From JAHDCJ01 sp039028895 (GTDB lineage Bacteria > Bacteroidota > Bacteroidia > Chitinophagales > Saprospiraceae), in NCBI GenBank assembly GCA_039028895.1, contig JBCCHF010000020.1, positions 1-64,000 on the forward strand: a stretch of 64,000 nucleotides of DNA, in the 5' to 3' direction. The notes below the pieces were generated by a model. It was given only the letters and a program-made list of their open reading frames with translations. It had not been told where the DNA came from and did no database searches. Shown here one piece after another: positions 1 to 8,772 of the stretch (positions are counted from its first letter, which is position 1; every line of letters starts with the position of its first letter). Both the position numbers and the translations under genes were made by a program.

Positions 1-1530
1 AAAGCCTCCGGTAGCTTATTGGATGTAGAAGGCCAGGAAGAAACCAGTCTTTTCTTCAGACCTAAAGTGGATTTCTCCAAGACATTCAAAGAAAATCAAG
101 GATGGAAAGTTGGATTTTATGGTGAACGAGAAAAAAACGAGAGAAGGAGTATCGCCACAGATACTATCCTGAATGCCAGCTTCTTCTACGACTTGGTTAA
201 AGTATATGCTCAAAGTCCGGAAACCAAAACACTGACGCTGGGAGCTTTTTACTCGAGACGATTTGATTATTTCCCCCGGACCGAAAATTTTAGTAAAACC
301 ACTGTGGCTGATGAGATGAACATTCAGGGGGGTTGGAGACCGAGTGCTGCTTCCAATCTACGGTGGAACCTCACATACCGCGACCTTAAAGTGACCAATG
401 ATGACCTGACCAATGAGAGGCCACAACAAACTTATCTCGGCCGACTTGAATACTTATTCAATGTAAAGAAAGGGTTCCTCAGGGGAAATACTGTTTATGA
501 ACTAGGTGCAGGCCAGGAAAAAAAGATTGAATTCACCTATCTCGAAGTCAACCCCGGAGAAGGTGTTTATACCTGGATCGACAGGAACGAAGATGGCATT
601 AAGCAATTGGATGAATTTGAAATTGCCGTTTTCCAGGATGAAGCAGATCATATCAGGGTATCGACCTTTACCGATGAATTTATACGATCCAACAACGTCC
701 AATTCAGTCAAAGCCTGAGTTTTAACCCGGTCAGATTGTGGCGAAAAGACAAAGGCATTAAGGGATTCCTGGCAAAATTTTCTACACAGTCTTCACTCAA
801 GATCGCCAGGAAAACAGTTGATAATGCCGGGGTTCAGGCATGGAATCCATTCCAGCTCAGTGTAGCAGACACTTCCCTTTTATCCGTAAGTTCCAATATC
901 CGGAATACCTTGTTCTTTAACAGGATCAATCCGAAATATGGTTTCGAAATCGGAATGTCTGATAATCAGAATCGAGTAATCCTGACCAGCGGTTATGAGG
1001 ATCGGGAGCGATCTGAGCAATTTTTGAAATTCAGGTGGAACATCAGCAAGAAAATTGGGACGTCTATCAACTTCGGTCTCGGAACCAGAGAAAATGATTC
1101 AGAGTTCTTCAACACCAAAGATTATAACATCAGGTTTTACAGGGTAGCGCCTCAGGTCACCTTGTTGTTTAACAAAAACTTCCGCACGATTCTCAAATAC
1201 GAATTTCTCGATAATAAAAACCAGATAGGGAATTTTGAAACAGCCCTTTCTCATGATTTCAGTGCTGAATTGACTTATAACAAGATTTCAAAAACTGAGA
1301 TCAGAGCTAACTTTTCATTTGTTGATGTCGCTTATATTGGCGATAATGGTACACCAGTTGAATTTGCGATTCTTCAGGGTTTACAAAACGGGAGCAACTA
1401 TTTATGGAACCTGATTGTAGAACGCCGAATCGCTAAAAACGTGTTGATGAATATCAGTTATGAAGGTCGGCAAACTGGCGAATCACGAGTAATTCACGTA
1501 GGTCGGGCCAGTGTTAGGGCCACCTTTTAA
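1..1530 (+). CDS. Outer-membrane beta-barrel protein, 3' part only
   Basis: The reading frame is open from base 1, so the gene begins upstream of the window and only its last 509 codons are present. The visible part is rich in alternating aromatic/polar strands with Asn, Arg and Glu turns (for example repeated F-x-F and Y-x-L-x-Y patterns), typical of a large outer-membrane barrel. Around bases 568-610 there is an Asp/Asn-rich loop (DRNEDGIKQLDEFE) resembling an EF-hand calcium loop, though with the hydrophobic residue one position early. The product ends in a hydrophobic-aromatic strand (VRATF), as barrel proteins do. Function is not recognised. Outer-membrane location is inference from composition. 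Confidence 0.6.
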   Translation, partial: KASGSLLDVEGQEETSLFFRPKVDFSKTFKENQGWKVGFYGEREKNERRSIATDTILNASFFYDLVKVYAQSPETKTLTLGAFYSRRFDYFPRTENFSKTTVADEMNIQGGWRPSAASNLRWNLTYRDLKVTNDDLTNERPQQTYLGRLEYLFNVKKGFLRGNTVYELGAGQEKKIEFTYLEVNPGEGVYTWIDRNEDGIKQLDEFEIAVFQDEADHIRVSTFTDEFIRSNNVQFSQSLSFNPVRLWRKDKGIKGFLAKFSTQSSLKIARKTVDNAGVQAWNPFQLSVADTSLLSVSSNIRNTLFFNRINPKYGFEIGMSDNQNRVILTSGYEDRERSEQFLKFRWNISKKIGTSINFGLGTRENDSEFFNTKDYNIRFYRVAPQVTLLFNKNFRTILKYEFLDNKNQIGNFETALSHDFSAELTYNKISKTEIRANFSFVDVAYIGDNGTPVEFAILQGLQNGSNYLWNLIVERRIAKNVLMNISYEGRQTGESRVIHVGRASVRATF

Positions 1531-1648
1531 CCTTTCTTCCCATCCTTTTGTTTTAATCCTGTTGCCAACAACTTTATTTATTTCTTTTTTCTTTAAACTT
1601 AAAACCAGACCTTTGCAGCAAGGTTGGTTATACTTTTAAAATTCGAAC

Positions 1649-2236
1649 ATGTTCATAATACCTGTTAAACTTCGCTTTTTCCTAATTGCAGCCCTGCTCA
1701 TCGGAGGAATTGCCATTTCATTTTTACCATACGGTCTCGCCTGGTCTTGGCTTTTGCTGGTGCCCGGCTTGATATTACTTGTTGGATATTTCCTTTTAGG
1801 CACAATCGGACCTGCTTCTAAAGCCCTCCAAACTGGTGATCTTGAGAAAGCAGAAAAAATGCTGGACTATACCTGGAAGCCTAATTGGATGCTGAAATGG
1901 AACCGTGGCACCTATTGGTTTATTAAAGGGTCCATCGCCGTACAACGCCGTGAAATGAGTAAAGCAGAAGATATGATGGAAAAGGCATTGTCCATTGGAT
2001 TACCATCAGATGACTTCACGGCCCAGGTTTACCTTGTATTGGCCCAAGTTGCCGGTTCAAAAAACAAGCGTACAGCCGCCATGAACCACGTCAAAGCAGC
2101 CAAAAAACTGAAGATCACAGAACCTATGATCATAGAAGGACTCAAGCAAATTGAGAAAACCTTAAAAATGGTGCCTAAAGGCTACCGTAACCAACAGCAG
2201 TTTGGTAGAATGAAACGGAAAAAATTTAAAGGCTAA
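1649..2236 (+). CDS. Membrane-anchored TPR-like protein (paralog of 26416-26946)
   Basis: 195 aa. Two N-terminal membrane segments (about residues 8-27 and 31-52) are followed by a cytosolic helical domain with TPR-like pairs (GDLEKAEKMLDYTWKPNW, then a 34-residue-spaced helix pair around MSKAEDMMEKAL). It ends in a basic tail (RMKRKKFKG). A second copy of the same architecture lies at 26416-26946, with matching features such as GD[LF][ED]KAE and KAL..GL. The gene converges on the HTTM-like gene and the two stop codons overlap in the four bases 2233-2236. The biochemical role is unknown; a scaffold or interaction role is only suggested by the TPR fold. Confidence 0.7.
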   Translation: MFIIPVKLRFFLIAALLIGGIAISFLPYGLAWSWLLLVPGLILLVGYFLLGTIGPASKALQTGDLEKAEKMLDYTWKPNWMLKWNRGTYWFIKGSIAVQRREMSKAEDMMEKALSIGLPSDDFTAQVYLVLAQVAGSKNKRTAAMNHVKAAKKLKITEPMIIEGLKQIEKTLKMVPKGYRNQQQFGRMKRKKFKG

Positions 2237-3411
2237 AGATCGGAACAAGGAATTTTCACGAATTCTGTATCGGTTTTCCACCTGCCCTTGATTCTCAAAA
2301 TTTCTATGCCGGCGCCTTCCTTATTTTTTAGGCAGCTACACCACTTTTTCCCAAGCCTTTTATAGTATCGTGCGTTAACGTAGGCCGGCACTTTCATCTC
2401 ATCAAGTGCCCAGTCATCAATGGCGAGGTAGGCAATATCTGACCTTTGTCCAAATATCAGTTTGTCGTATTCGCGAGGGATGCAATTATCAGTTTTTTCC
2501 GAAAAATAAAAAACCGCTTCATCCCCAAGGCCCGTGTACATTGAAAAGGACAAATTGTTATCCCATTTCCCGAAAACGTGAAAGAAAGGCATAACACCAG
2601 CAATCACCACTATGATTATGGCAGGCTTGAAAGTCATTAAGTTTCTTTGGATCATAGGTACTCCCTTGTGGGGAAATGGAGCATACCAAAATAGCAAGAA
2701 AGACAAAACTACCATCAACAAATTCCAGGGCCAAACAATCAAATTCCAATTATGTCCCAATGGCCCTAACAACAGTAGAATGAACAAGTGAAAAAAGGCA
2801 ATAGCCAGCACTCCAATTTTTCTGGTTTTTTTGAATGCCAGTAAACCTCCCATTCCCATTTCGACAAAGGGGACCATCCAGGCAAAGGACTGATTATCCA
2901 TAAAATCGAGCCAACCTACTCCACTCAGCATCCAAGGGAACGTTCCTTCTATAAAATGAGCATTCAGTTTATGGAAACCACTCCAGAAATAGGTAAAAAC
3001 CAGGATTAACCGGAGACAGATCAATATCTTCTCCCGGTTCTTATCAGACCGAATGTCATTGGCCAAAAATGGAAAAATCATCAGCACGAACATAAACACC
3101 CATGCCTGTAGTCGGGAGAGATCAAGGACAATGAAAACAAGCAGTGTAAGCAAAACACCGATTGCTGAAAACTGTCTTAACTTTCGACTATTCATTCCGG
3201 CAAGGAAGACAATAAGCACTAATAACAATAAATAGCCCAGCCAATCTGATTCAGGCGAATCTATTTGGGTGAAGGCAGGAATTAATGGAAAATCCCTAAC
3301 CTGCATCCACAGTGGCCTTGACAGCAGGAGCATAACCGTAAATGCCCCTGTAAAAGTGGCTACGACAAGATTGATTGCCTTATTTGACCTGGTATTTATG
3401 CGTTCATCCAT
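2233..3411 (-). CDS. HTTM/DoxX-like multi-pass membrane protein
   Basis: 392 aa with about eight hydrophobic segments. The central stretch YFWSGFHKLNAHF followed by W-x-E-x-G-x-G resembles the HTTM family (the membrane part of vitamin-K-dependent gamma-carboxylases) and DoxX-like proteins. The last ~110 residues are soluble and contain five cysteines, including CSC near the end. The start overlaps the end of the UbiA-like gene by 16 bases, so the two are probably translationally coupled in an operon led by the M42 peptidase (5387 to 2233). Family assignment is by motif memory and is moderate; no catalytic residue can be fixed, and the carboxylase activity itself should not be assumed. Confidence 0.55.
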   Translation of the reverse strand: MDERINTRSNKAINLVVATFTGAFTVMLLLSRPLWMQVRDFPLIPAFTQIDSPESDWLGYLLLLVLIVFLAGMNSRKLRQFSAIGVLLTLLVFIVLDLSRLQAWVFMFVLMIFPFLANDIRSDKNREKILICLRLILVFTYFWSGFHKLNAHFIEGTFPWMLSGVGWLDFMDNQSFAWMVPFVEMGMGGLLAFKKTRKIGVLAIAFFHLFILLLLGPLGHNWNLIVWPWNLLMVVLSFLLFWYAPFPHKGVPMIQRNLMTFKPAIIIVVIAGVMPFFHVFGKWDNNLSFSMYTGLGDEAVFYFSEKTDNCIPREYDKLIFGQRSDIAYLAIDDWALDEMKVPAYVNARYYKRLGKKWCSCLKNKEGAGIEILRIKGRWKTDTEFVKIPCSDL

Positions 3412-4295
3412 CCCAAATAATAAATGCCTAGCACAAAAAGAAATTGTAATGTCATTGTGCCATCTAACAAACCAGAGTAAAAATAATCATGTCGGCCGGG
3501 AGCAGAAAAATAAACAAAAACACCAGTAGAAATCGCGGAGACCAAAAGCGGTATGGAAATCAACAGACCATAATTAATGATCGCTAAAACCGAAAACACA
3601 CCCAGGCAAGCCCAAGCCAGACGAATTGTATTTTGAATACCAATGCGCGCTGGAATGGTGTTCACTTCAGTATGCTTGTCGACTTTCAAATCACGAATAT
3701 CAAACGGTAGTGTTATCGCAAAAACGAAAAGGGCTCTTTCTATAAACATTAGCCAGGTTTTGGGCGACCAAATAGTCTCCAGTTCTATAGCCGGTAATAG
3801 CACTGTGACGTAAGCCCATACGATTGCGATCAAATAGATTTTGATCATATTAAAATCCCTTAATCTCAGATTTCTCTTACCACCGAGGATAGGCAAAACA
3901 TATAGCAAGGAAATTGCGGCTGGTGCGACAAGCGCAATTTGAACCGAAAAGCTGACTTTGAAGAAGCAATAGGCACCGCCAATAATAGCCATGATGGCGT
4001 ATACCCAGATATGATATTTCCGCTCAAAAATGACTTTATACCGTTCAACAGTGAGAAAATCCTGCACTTTGGGCAGGCCTATCAGTCTATGCAACGCATA
4101 AATTACCAGTGTGCTACAAAAAATGAGAAAGACTAACGGCGTCAGTTCAAGAGGACTGAAAAACAGCAGGTAAGTCTGAAGCCCCATGCACCCTGCTCCC
4201 AGTGCAATATTGAAATTGCTATAGATGATCAGGTCGATCAGTTGCTCAATAAAACGTTTGTTACTGGCTTTGGCTGGATTGGCGTTCGGCAGCAT
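3396..4295 (-). CDS. UbiA-like prenyltransferase family membrane protein
   Basis: 299 aa, about eight membrane helices. The second aspartate-rich motif of the UbiA superfamily is clear at about residues 199-208 (DIRDLKVDKH, followed by TIPARIG). The first motif, normally NDxxDxxxD after helix 2, is degenerate here (YALHRLIGLPKVQD). UbiA enzymes transfer isoprenoid chains to aromatic or heme acceptors in the membrane. The missing first motif means either a diverged substrate or no prenyltransfer. The gene lies 12 bases after the M42 peptidase gene and overlaps the HTTM-like gene by 16 bases, so the three form one probable operon. Confidence 0.65.
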   Translation of the reverse strand: MLPNANPAKASNKRFIEQLIDLIIYSNFNIALGAGCMGLQTYLLFFSPLELTPLVFLIFCSTLVIYALHRLIGLPKVQDFLTVERYKVIFERKYHIWVYAIMAIIGGAYCFFKVSFSVQIALVAPAAISLLYVLPILGGKRNLRLRDFNMIKIYLIAIVWAYVTVLLPAIELETIWSPKTWLMFIERALFVFAITLPFDIRDLKVDKHTEVNTIPARIGIQNTIRLAWACLGVFSVLAIINYGLLISIPLLVSAISTGVFVYFSAPGRHDYFYSGLLDGTMTLQFLFVLGIYYLGWMNA

Positions 4296-4307
4296 TTGGT
4301 GGTGACC

Positions 4308-5387
4308 TTATTCCAAATACTTAAAGTTATGGTTTTCCTCGATATTGCCGAGCGTTTCATAAATCAGCCTGATGACATTTTCAACATCCTCTTTTGATGC
4401 CGTTTCAACAGTAGTATGCATATAACGCAAAGGGATGGAGATCAACGCTGATGGTACACCTCCATTTGAGTAAGCGAAGGCATCTGTGTCAGTACCAGTA
4501 TAACGTGAAGCAGCTTCACGCTGAATAGGAATTTCTTTGGATTCTGCGGAATCAATGATCAGGTCAAGTAACTTGTTGTGCACGGCAGGGCCATACGTTA
4601 CTGATGGTCCCAACCCAACCTGGATGTCACCAAGATCTTGTGTAGTCATCAATGGAGTGTGGGTATCGTGCGTTACGTCAGTTACGATAGCGACGTGAGG
4701 TTTAATGGTATGTGCCATCATCTGTGCTCCTCTAAGTCCTACTTCCTCCTGGACGGAGTTGACTACATAAAGGGCAAATGGTAATTCCTTTTTGTTTTCC
4801 TTTATCAGGCGGGCCACTTCAGCGATGCAAAATCCACCAACACGATTGTCGAGTGCTCTTCCTACATAGAATTTGTCGTTAAGCATCATTAGTTCATCCG
4901 GATAGGTAATCACACATCCGACATGAATGCCCATCTCAAGAACTTCCTCCTTATCCTTGGCCCCTACATCGATGAAAATATTCTTTACAGAAGGGTTTTT
5001 CTCTTTCTCGTTTTTCCTGGTGTGGATAGCTGGCCATCCGAAAACACCATTAACAATGCCTTTTTTGGTGTGGATATGCACTCTCTTGGAAGGCGCTACA
5101 TGGTGGTCAGAGCCGCCATTCCTGATTACATGGATAAATCCTTTATCAGATATATGATTGACAAACCATGAGATCTCGTCGGCATGCGCCTCAATCACCA
5201 CACGATAGGGCCTGTCTTTGTTGATAACACCATAAACAGAACCGTAATTATCGACATGATAGTCATCGACATAGGGTTTGATGTAGTCGAGCCAGATTTT
5301 CTGTCCTGAAGATTCGAAACCGGTTGGGGAAGCGTTTTTAATATACGCCTTTAGAAAGGCTTCTGATTCGTTGGTAATTATGGCCAT
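4308..5387 (-). CDS. M42 family metallo-aminopeptidase
   Basis: 359 aa, full length for peptidase family M42 (glutamyl aminopeptidase / 'endoglucanase M' type; cytosolic, dinuclear metal, often a dodecamer). The metal and catalytic set is visible in order: EAHADE (His68, Asp70), ALDNRVGG (bridging Asp), QEEVGLRG (catalytic Glu and Glu ligand), VTDVTHD (Asp), and MHTTVE (final His). It removes N-terminal residues from peptides. It is the first gene of an operon with the UbiA-like and HTTM-like genes, with a TATCTTTG -7 element 31 bases upstream of its ATG. Confidence 0.9.
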   Translation of the reverse strand: MAIITNESEAFLKAYIKNASPTGFESSGQKIWLDYIKPYVDDYHVDNYGSVYGVINKDRPYRVVIEAHADEISWFVNHISDKGFIHVIRNGGSDHHVAPSKRVHIHTKKGIVNGVFGWPAIHTRKNEKEKNPSVKNIFIDVGAKDKEEVLEMGIHVGCVITYPDELMMLNDKFYVGRALDNRVGGFCIAEVARLIKENKKELPFALYVVNSVQEEVGLRGAQMMAHTIKPHVAIVTDVTHDTHTPLMTTQDLGDIQVGLGPSVTYGPAVHNKLLDLIIDSAESKEIPIQREAASRYTGTDTDAFAYSNGGVPSALISIPLRYMHTTVETASKEDVENVIRLIYETLGNIEENHNFKYLE

Positions 5388-5418
5388 GTTAAATCGTTAT
5401 ATTTTAATGGGGTTAGTT

Positions 5419-5426
5419 CAAAGATA
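5419..5426 (-). promoter_or_regulatory. -7 element TATCTTTG for the M42 peptidase operon
   Basis: The minus strand reads TATCTTTG, a perfect match to the Bacteroidota housekeeping -7 consensus TAnnTTTG, 31 bases upstream of the ATG at 5387. No clear -33 TTG at 17-23 bases was found. Confidence 0.5.
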
Positions 5427-5441
5427 CCGTTAAAAGATTTT

Positions 5442-6059
5442 TTATAAAAATTCTCTTCTCCACGTATTCACAGTCTCCATCTCTGCTTCGGTTATAAATT
5501 CTCCGGAAACAGCTTCATCGAGTAAAGCGTCAAAATTACTTAAGGTCAAAAGTTGACAATCTGCATTTGCGAAGTTCTCGGTTGCTTTGGCAAAACCATA
5601 AGTGAAGATGGCAATCACACCAACAACCTTCAATCCTGCATCACGAAGTGCGTTGACCGCTTTTATGGAACTGCCACCTGTTGATATCAAATCTTCAACT
5701 ACCAAAACAGCAGCCCCTTCCTTTGCTTCACCTTCAATCATATTCTGGAGACCATGCCCTTTTGCTTTACTTCTCACATAAATAAAGGGTTGCTCAAGTG
5801 CATCAGCCAACAAAGCACCTTGCGGAATGCCAGCAGTCGCTACACCAGAAACGGTATCGAAAGTTCCGAACTCTTTCGACTTTTCAACCAGACATTTTTT
5901 GATAAATTTGCGAACTTCAGGGTAAGAAAGAGATTTCCGATTATCGCAGTAAATGGGAGATTTAATACCAGAAGCCCATGTAAATGGGTCATTTGGGCTA
6001 AGTTTAATTGCTTTGATCTCTAAAAGCCTACGCGCTACTTCGGCTTCTATATTCATCAT
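5442..6059 (-). CDS. pyrE: Orotate phosphoribosyltransferase
   Basis: 205 aa. Converts orotate and PRPP to orotidine monophosphate in pyrimidine synthesis, in the cytosol. The PRPP loop is visible (VLVVEDLISTGGSSIKAV, about residues 119-136), as are the orotate-side segment near SGIKSPIYCDNR and the flexible-loop segment VRSKAKGHGLQN. Length is normal for the family. Two ATGs stand in tandem; the first (6057-6059) is used here. The gene is divergent from the Nudix gene with only 20 bases between the two starts, and its probable -7 element lies across the Nudix start codon. Confidence 0.95.
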   Translation of the reverse strand: MMNIEAEVARRLLEIKAIKLSPNDPFTWASGIKSPIYCDNRKSLSYPEVRKFIKKCLVEKSKEFGTFDTVSGVATAGIPQGALLADALEQPFIYVRSKAKGHGLQNMIEGEAKEGAAVLVVEDLISTGGSSIKAVNALRDAGLKVVGVIAIFTYGFAKATENFANADCQLLTLSNFDALLDEAVSGEFITEAEMETVNTWRREFL

Positions 6060-6076
6060 GAATTTTTTTTGAGGGA

Positions 6077-6084
6077 CAAATGTA
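6077..6084 (-). promoter_or_regulatory. -7 element TACATTTG for pyrE, overlapping the Nudix start codon
   Basis: The minus strand reads TACATTTG (TAnnTTTG consensus), 17 bases before the pyrE ATG. It covers the ATG (6080-6082) of the divergent Nudix gene, so transcription of one gene could interfere with the other. Confidence 0.45.
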
Positions 6085-6694
6085 CAAAATATACATCAAC
6101 AAAACAGCCATAATCCTTACTGAAAAGGATGGCAATTTCAATCCTATACCAGGCAAGAATAAACTAATCGCTAATTACATCGGGCGACGTAAACATTTAC
6201 TCCATTATATCGACATGGCTGAAAAAGGCAACCACGTGCAGGAAGTCATCCTGGTCGCCAAAGACCTGCCGCAATTGAAAGCTGACTTTTTTGGGGTTTA
6301 CAAGATCCTTGAAGCGGCCGGAGGACTGGTCTTTAACCAAGCAGGAGAGATATTGGTGATGTACCGACGCGGCAGTTGGGATTTGCCGAAAGGCAAAATT
6401 GACAAAGGAGAATCGGTCGAGGAAGCAGCGGTTAGGGAAGTGATGGAAGAAACCGGATTAAAAGAGGTAACGCTCGGAGACAAACACTTTACCTCATACC
6501 ACACTTACCAGCATCCTAAGCATGGAAGGGTACTCAAACCAACCTATTGGTTCAAGATGACCAGTTCACAACAAGAACTCATCCCACAAACAGAAGAAGA
6601 TATCGAACAGATGAAATGGATGAAAAAAGAAGATTTCCTGGAAAAGTATCAGTCAGAAACTTACCAAAGTATCCTGGATGTTTTGATGGCTTAA
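6080..6694 (+). CDS. Nudix hydrolase
   Basis: 204 aa. A complete Nudix box Gx5Ex7REUxEExGU is present (from GKIDKGE through REVMEETGL, about residues 114-136), which binds Mg2+ and cleaves nucleoside-diphosphate-linked substrates. The N-terminal ~85 residues are an extra domain found in Bacteroidota Nudix proteins; the substrate cannot be read from the sequence. It is divergent from pyrE and its stop codon overlaps that of the convergent oxidase subunit III gene in the four bases TTAA at 6691-6694. Confidence 0.85.
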   Translation: MYKIYINKTAIILTEKDGNFNPIPGKNKLIANYIGRRKHLLHYIDMAEKGNHVQEVILVAKDLPQLKADFFGVYKILEAAGGLVFNQAGEILVMYRRGSWDLPKGKIDKGESVEEAAVREVMEETGLKEVTLGDKHFTSYHTYQHPKHGRVLKPTYWFKMTSSQQELIPQTEEDIEQMKWMKKEDFLEKYQSETYQSILDVLMA

Positions 6695-7305
6695 AAGAGA
6701 TTCACCAGTAAAAAGAATACCACCAAATAGATCCACAAGACATCAAGAAAGTGCCAGTAAATTGTTAGGAGCTGGAGGTTCATCAGCTTGGAAGGATCAG
6801 AAAAATAGATGAGTACCGACACGGGCTCTTTAATCCTCTTGAAAGCAATAAAAACAAACCAGCCTAGAAACGGCAACCCCCCCAACACGTGCGCCAGGTG
6901 TAACCCGGAAATAACATACAAGTAAGAGGCTCCCTGAGAGGAAGCCAGCAACATACCCTTATTCACCATTTGTTGCCATCCGACATATTGAGCGGCCATA
7001 AAGCCCAGGGTCATCAACAGGGTAAAGATCAGCATCCTTTTGTAAGCTTCCGTATCATCTCTTTTGTAAGCTTTGTTAGCCTGATCCATAAAATAACTGG
7101 TCAGCAATAACAAAATGGTATTTAAATAGAAGATAGTCGGCAACTGGATTGGATCCAGATTTTCAGATATCCGATGGAAAAGATAGGAAATCGTAACTCC
7201 CAGGAACAACATGGTCAGACTGGCCAACAACAAGTACAATAAGACCTTTTTAATGGGGAAGTTAAAACCGGGAATTTGCTGATAATTAGAGTTGTTGGGC
7301 TCCAT
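6691..7305 (-). CDS. Heme-copper oxidase subunit III family protein
   Basis: 204 aa with five hydrophobic segments. The segment SGLHLAHVLGG and the C-terminal YWHFLDVLWIYL are hallmarks of cytochrome c oxidase subunit III (CoxC/CyoC type), where the conserved His and Glu/Asp positions lie in the last helices. It is an accessory membrane subunit of a proton-pumping terminal oxidase. No other oxidase subunit is in the window, so this copy stands apart from a cox operon. It is 81 bases downstream of the MATE gene on the same strand and convergent with the Nudix gene. Confidence 0.85.
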   Translation of the reverse strand: MEPNNSNYQQIPGFNFPIKKVLLYLLLASLTMLFLGVTISYLFHRISENLDPIQLPTIFYLNTILLLLTSYFMDQANKAYKRDDTEAYKRMLIFTLLMTLGFMAAQYVGWQQMVNKGMLLASSQGASYLYVISGLHLAHVLGGLPFLGWFVFIAFKRIKEPVSVLIYFSDPSKLMNLQLLTIYWHFLDVLWIYLVVFFLLVNLF

Positions 7306-7386
7306 TGTAGTGTGTTAATGCTATTGTAAACGTCTTCTTTTTAAATTGGTTTATGGCAATAGGCATATTCGGGAAAAAATGGGTAT

Positions 7387-8763
7387 CTAAACCGTTGTAT
7401 GCTTCCACTTTCCTTTCCGGAAAAGGTAAATGGCCAAAATAGCCAGAACACCTTGACTGATCGCAACGGACCAGTACACACCAGATGGCCCCCACCCCAT
7501 ATTCACGGCCAATAAATAGGCCAATGGTATTTCCAATAACCAGAAACAAATGAAATTGATCATAGTAGGCGTCCTTGTATCTCCTGCACCATTAAAAGCA
7601 GCAGAAATGACCATTCCATAGGCAAAGAACAAGTAACCAAGACTGAATATGCGCAAACTCGTCACTGCGGCATGAATGACTTCAGTTTCATCGGTAAAGA
7701 ATCCGATGATAATTGGCGCAAAAAGGAATAAACCCACACCTACAAATGCCAGGAACACTACATTATAAAAAGCGGTTACCCAAACAGATTTTTCTGCCCG
7801 CTCAGGTTTTTGAGCCCCAAGGTTTTGTCCGACAAGGGTAGCTGCTGCATTCGATACTCCCCATGCGGGCAATATGGTAAATATGATCACCCTTATGGAA
7901 ATAGTATAACCTGCTACGACGGCTTCTCCGAAAATGGCCACGATGCGCATCATGAAGATCCAGCTGGCCGAACCGATCAGCCATTGCGAAATACCACCTA
8001 TGGAAATATTAACCATACGCTTTATGATCCCTAAGTCAATGGCCAAATGGCGTATCCCTACTTTGACCAACCCGATGCCCCGGAAAAGAATAATGAGCTG
8101 GAACAATACACCACAACCCCTTCCGATGCTGGTAGCCACCGCAGCACCCTTCACCCCTAATTCAGGAAAAGGCCCTATCCCGAATATTAATAAGGGATCA
8201 AGAATGATATTCAGAATGTTGGCGATCATCAAGGATGCCATCGCCAACCAGGCATCGCCTGCACCTCTGAAAATGGCATTGAGGAGAAACAAAAGCATAA
8301 TCACCACATTGGTGGCAAATATGATCTGGGTGTACCCTACCCCTTCTTCAATAAGTTCTTCTGATCCGCCCATCAACCGCAGGATGTCTGCCGCATACCA
8401 GAATCCCAGGGCGCCTAAAACAACTGATACAAAAACCCCTAAAACCAATGCCTGCCCGGCAACTTTTGCGGCAGCCTCGGGATTCTTTTCCCCTATTCGC
8501 CTGGCCACCATAGCTGTCGCCGCCATGGATAGGCCAATTGAAATAGAATAAACTAGAGTTATAACGGTTTCAGTAAGACCTACTGTAGCAACAGCGTTCA
8601 CGCCAATTTGTGCGACAAAAAACACATCTACAACTGCAAACAGGCTCTCCCAAAGCATTTCGAGGACCATCGGAATTGCCAGTAAAATCACGGCTCTCCT
8701 GATACTGCCACTCGTCAGGTCTTGAGGTTTACCACTAAAGGCTTCTTTAATCAGTTTAATCAT
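7387..8763 (-). CDS. MATE family efflux transporter
   Basis: 458 aa from the ATG at 8761-8763, with 12 predicted membrane segments in two similar halves, as expected for the MatE fold (Na+- or H+-coupled export of drugs and organic cations). Typical segments are IPMVLEMLWESLFAVVDVFF at the start of half one and NAIFRGAGDAWLA / SAAFNGAGDTRTP at matching places in the two halves. The frame stays open 33 codons upstream, but those codons are hydrophilic and overlap the gpsA leader, so the later ATG is preferred. Substrate unknown. Divergent from gpsA, with starts 9 bases apart if gpsA uses its ATG. Confidence 0.9.
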   Translation of the reverse strand: MIKLIKEAFSGKPQDLTSGSIRRAVILLAIPMVLEMLWESLFAVVDVFFVAQIGVNAVATVGLTETVITLVYSISIGLSMAATAMVARRIGEKNPEAAAKVAGQALVLGVFVSVVLGALGFWYAADILRLMGGSEELIEEGVGYTQIIFATNVVIMLLFLLNAIFRGAGDAWLAMASLMIANILNIILDPLLIFGIGPFPELGVKGAAVATSIGRGCGVLFQLIILFRGIGLVKVGIRHLAIDLGIIKRMVNISIGGISQWLIGSASWIFMMRIVAIFGEAVVAGYTISIRVIIFTILPAWGVSNAAATLVGQNLGAQKPERAEKSVWVTAFYNVVFLAFVGVGLFLFAPIIIGFFTDETEVIHAAVTSLRIFSLGYLFFAYGMVISAAFNGAGDTRTPTMINFICFWLLEIPLAYLLAVNMGWGPSGVYWSVAISQGVLAILAIYLFRKGKWKHTTV

Positions 8764-8772
8764 ATTCAGAAC

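Noticed and set aside
7934..8551. 205-codon plus-strand open frame opposite the MATE gene
   Set aside because: It is the antisense of membrane-helix codons, with Met/Pro/Ile-rich low-quality sequence, while the minus-strand frame is a clear MATE transporter.
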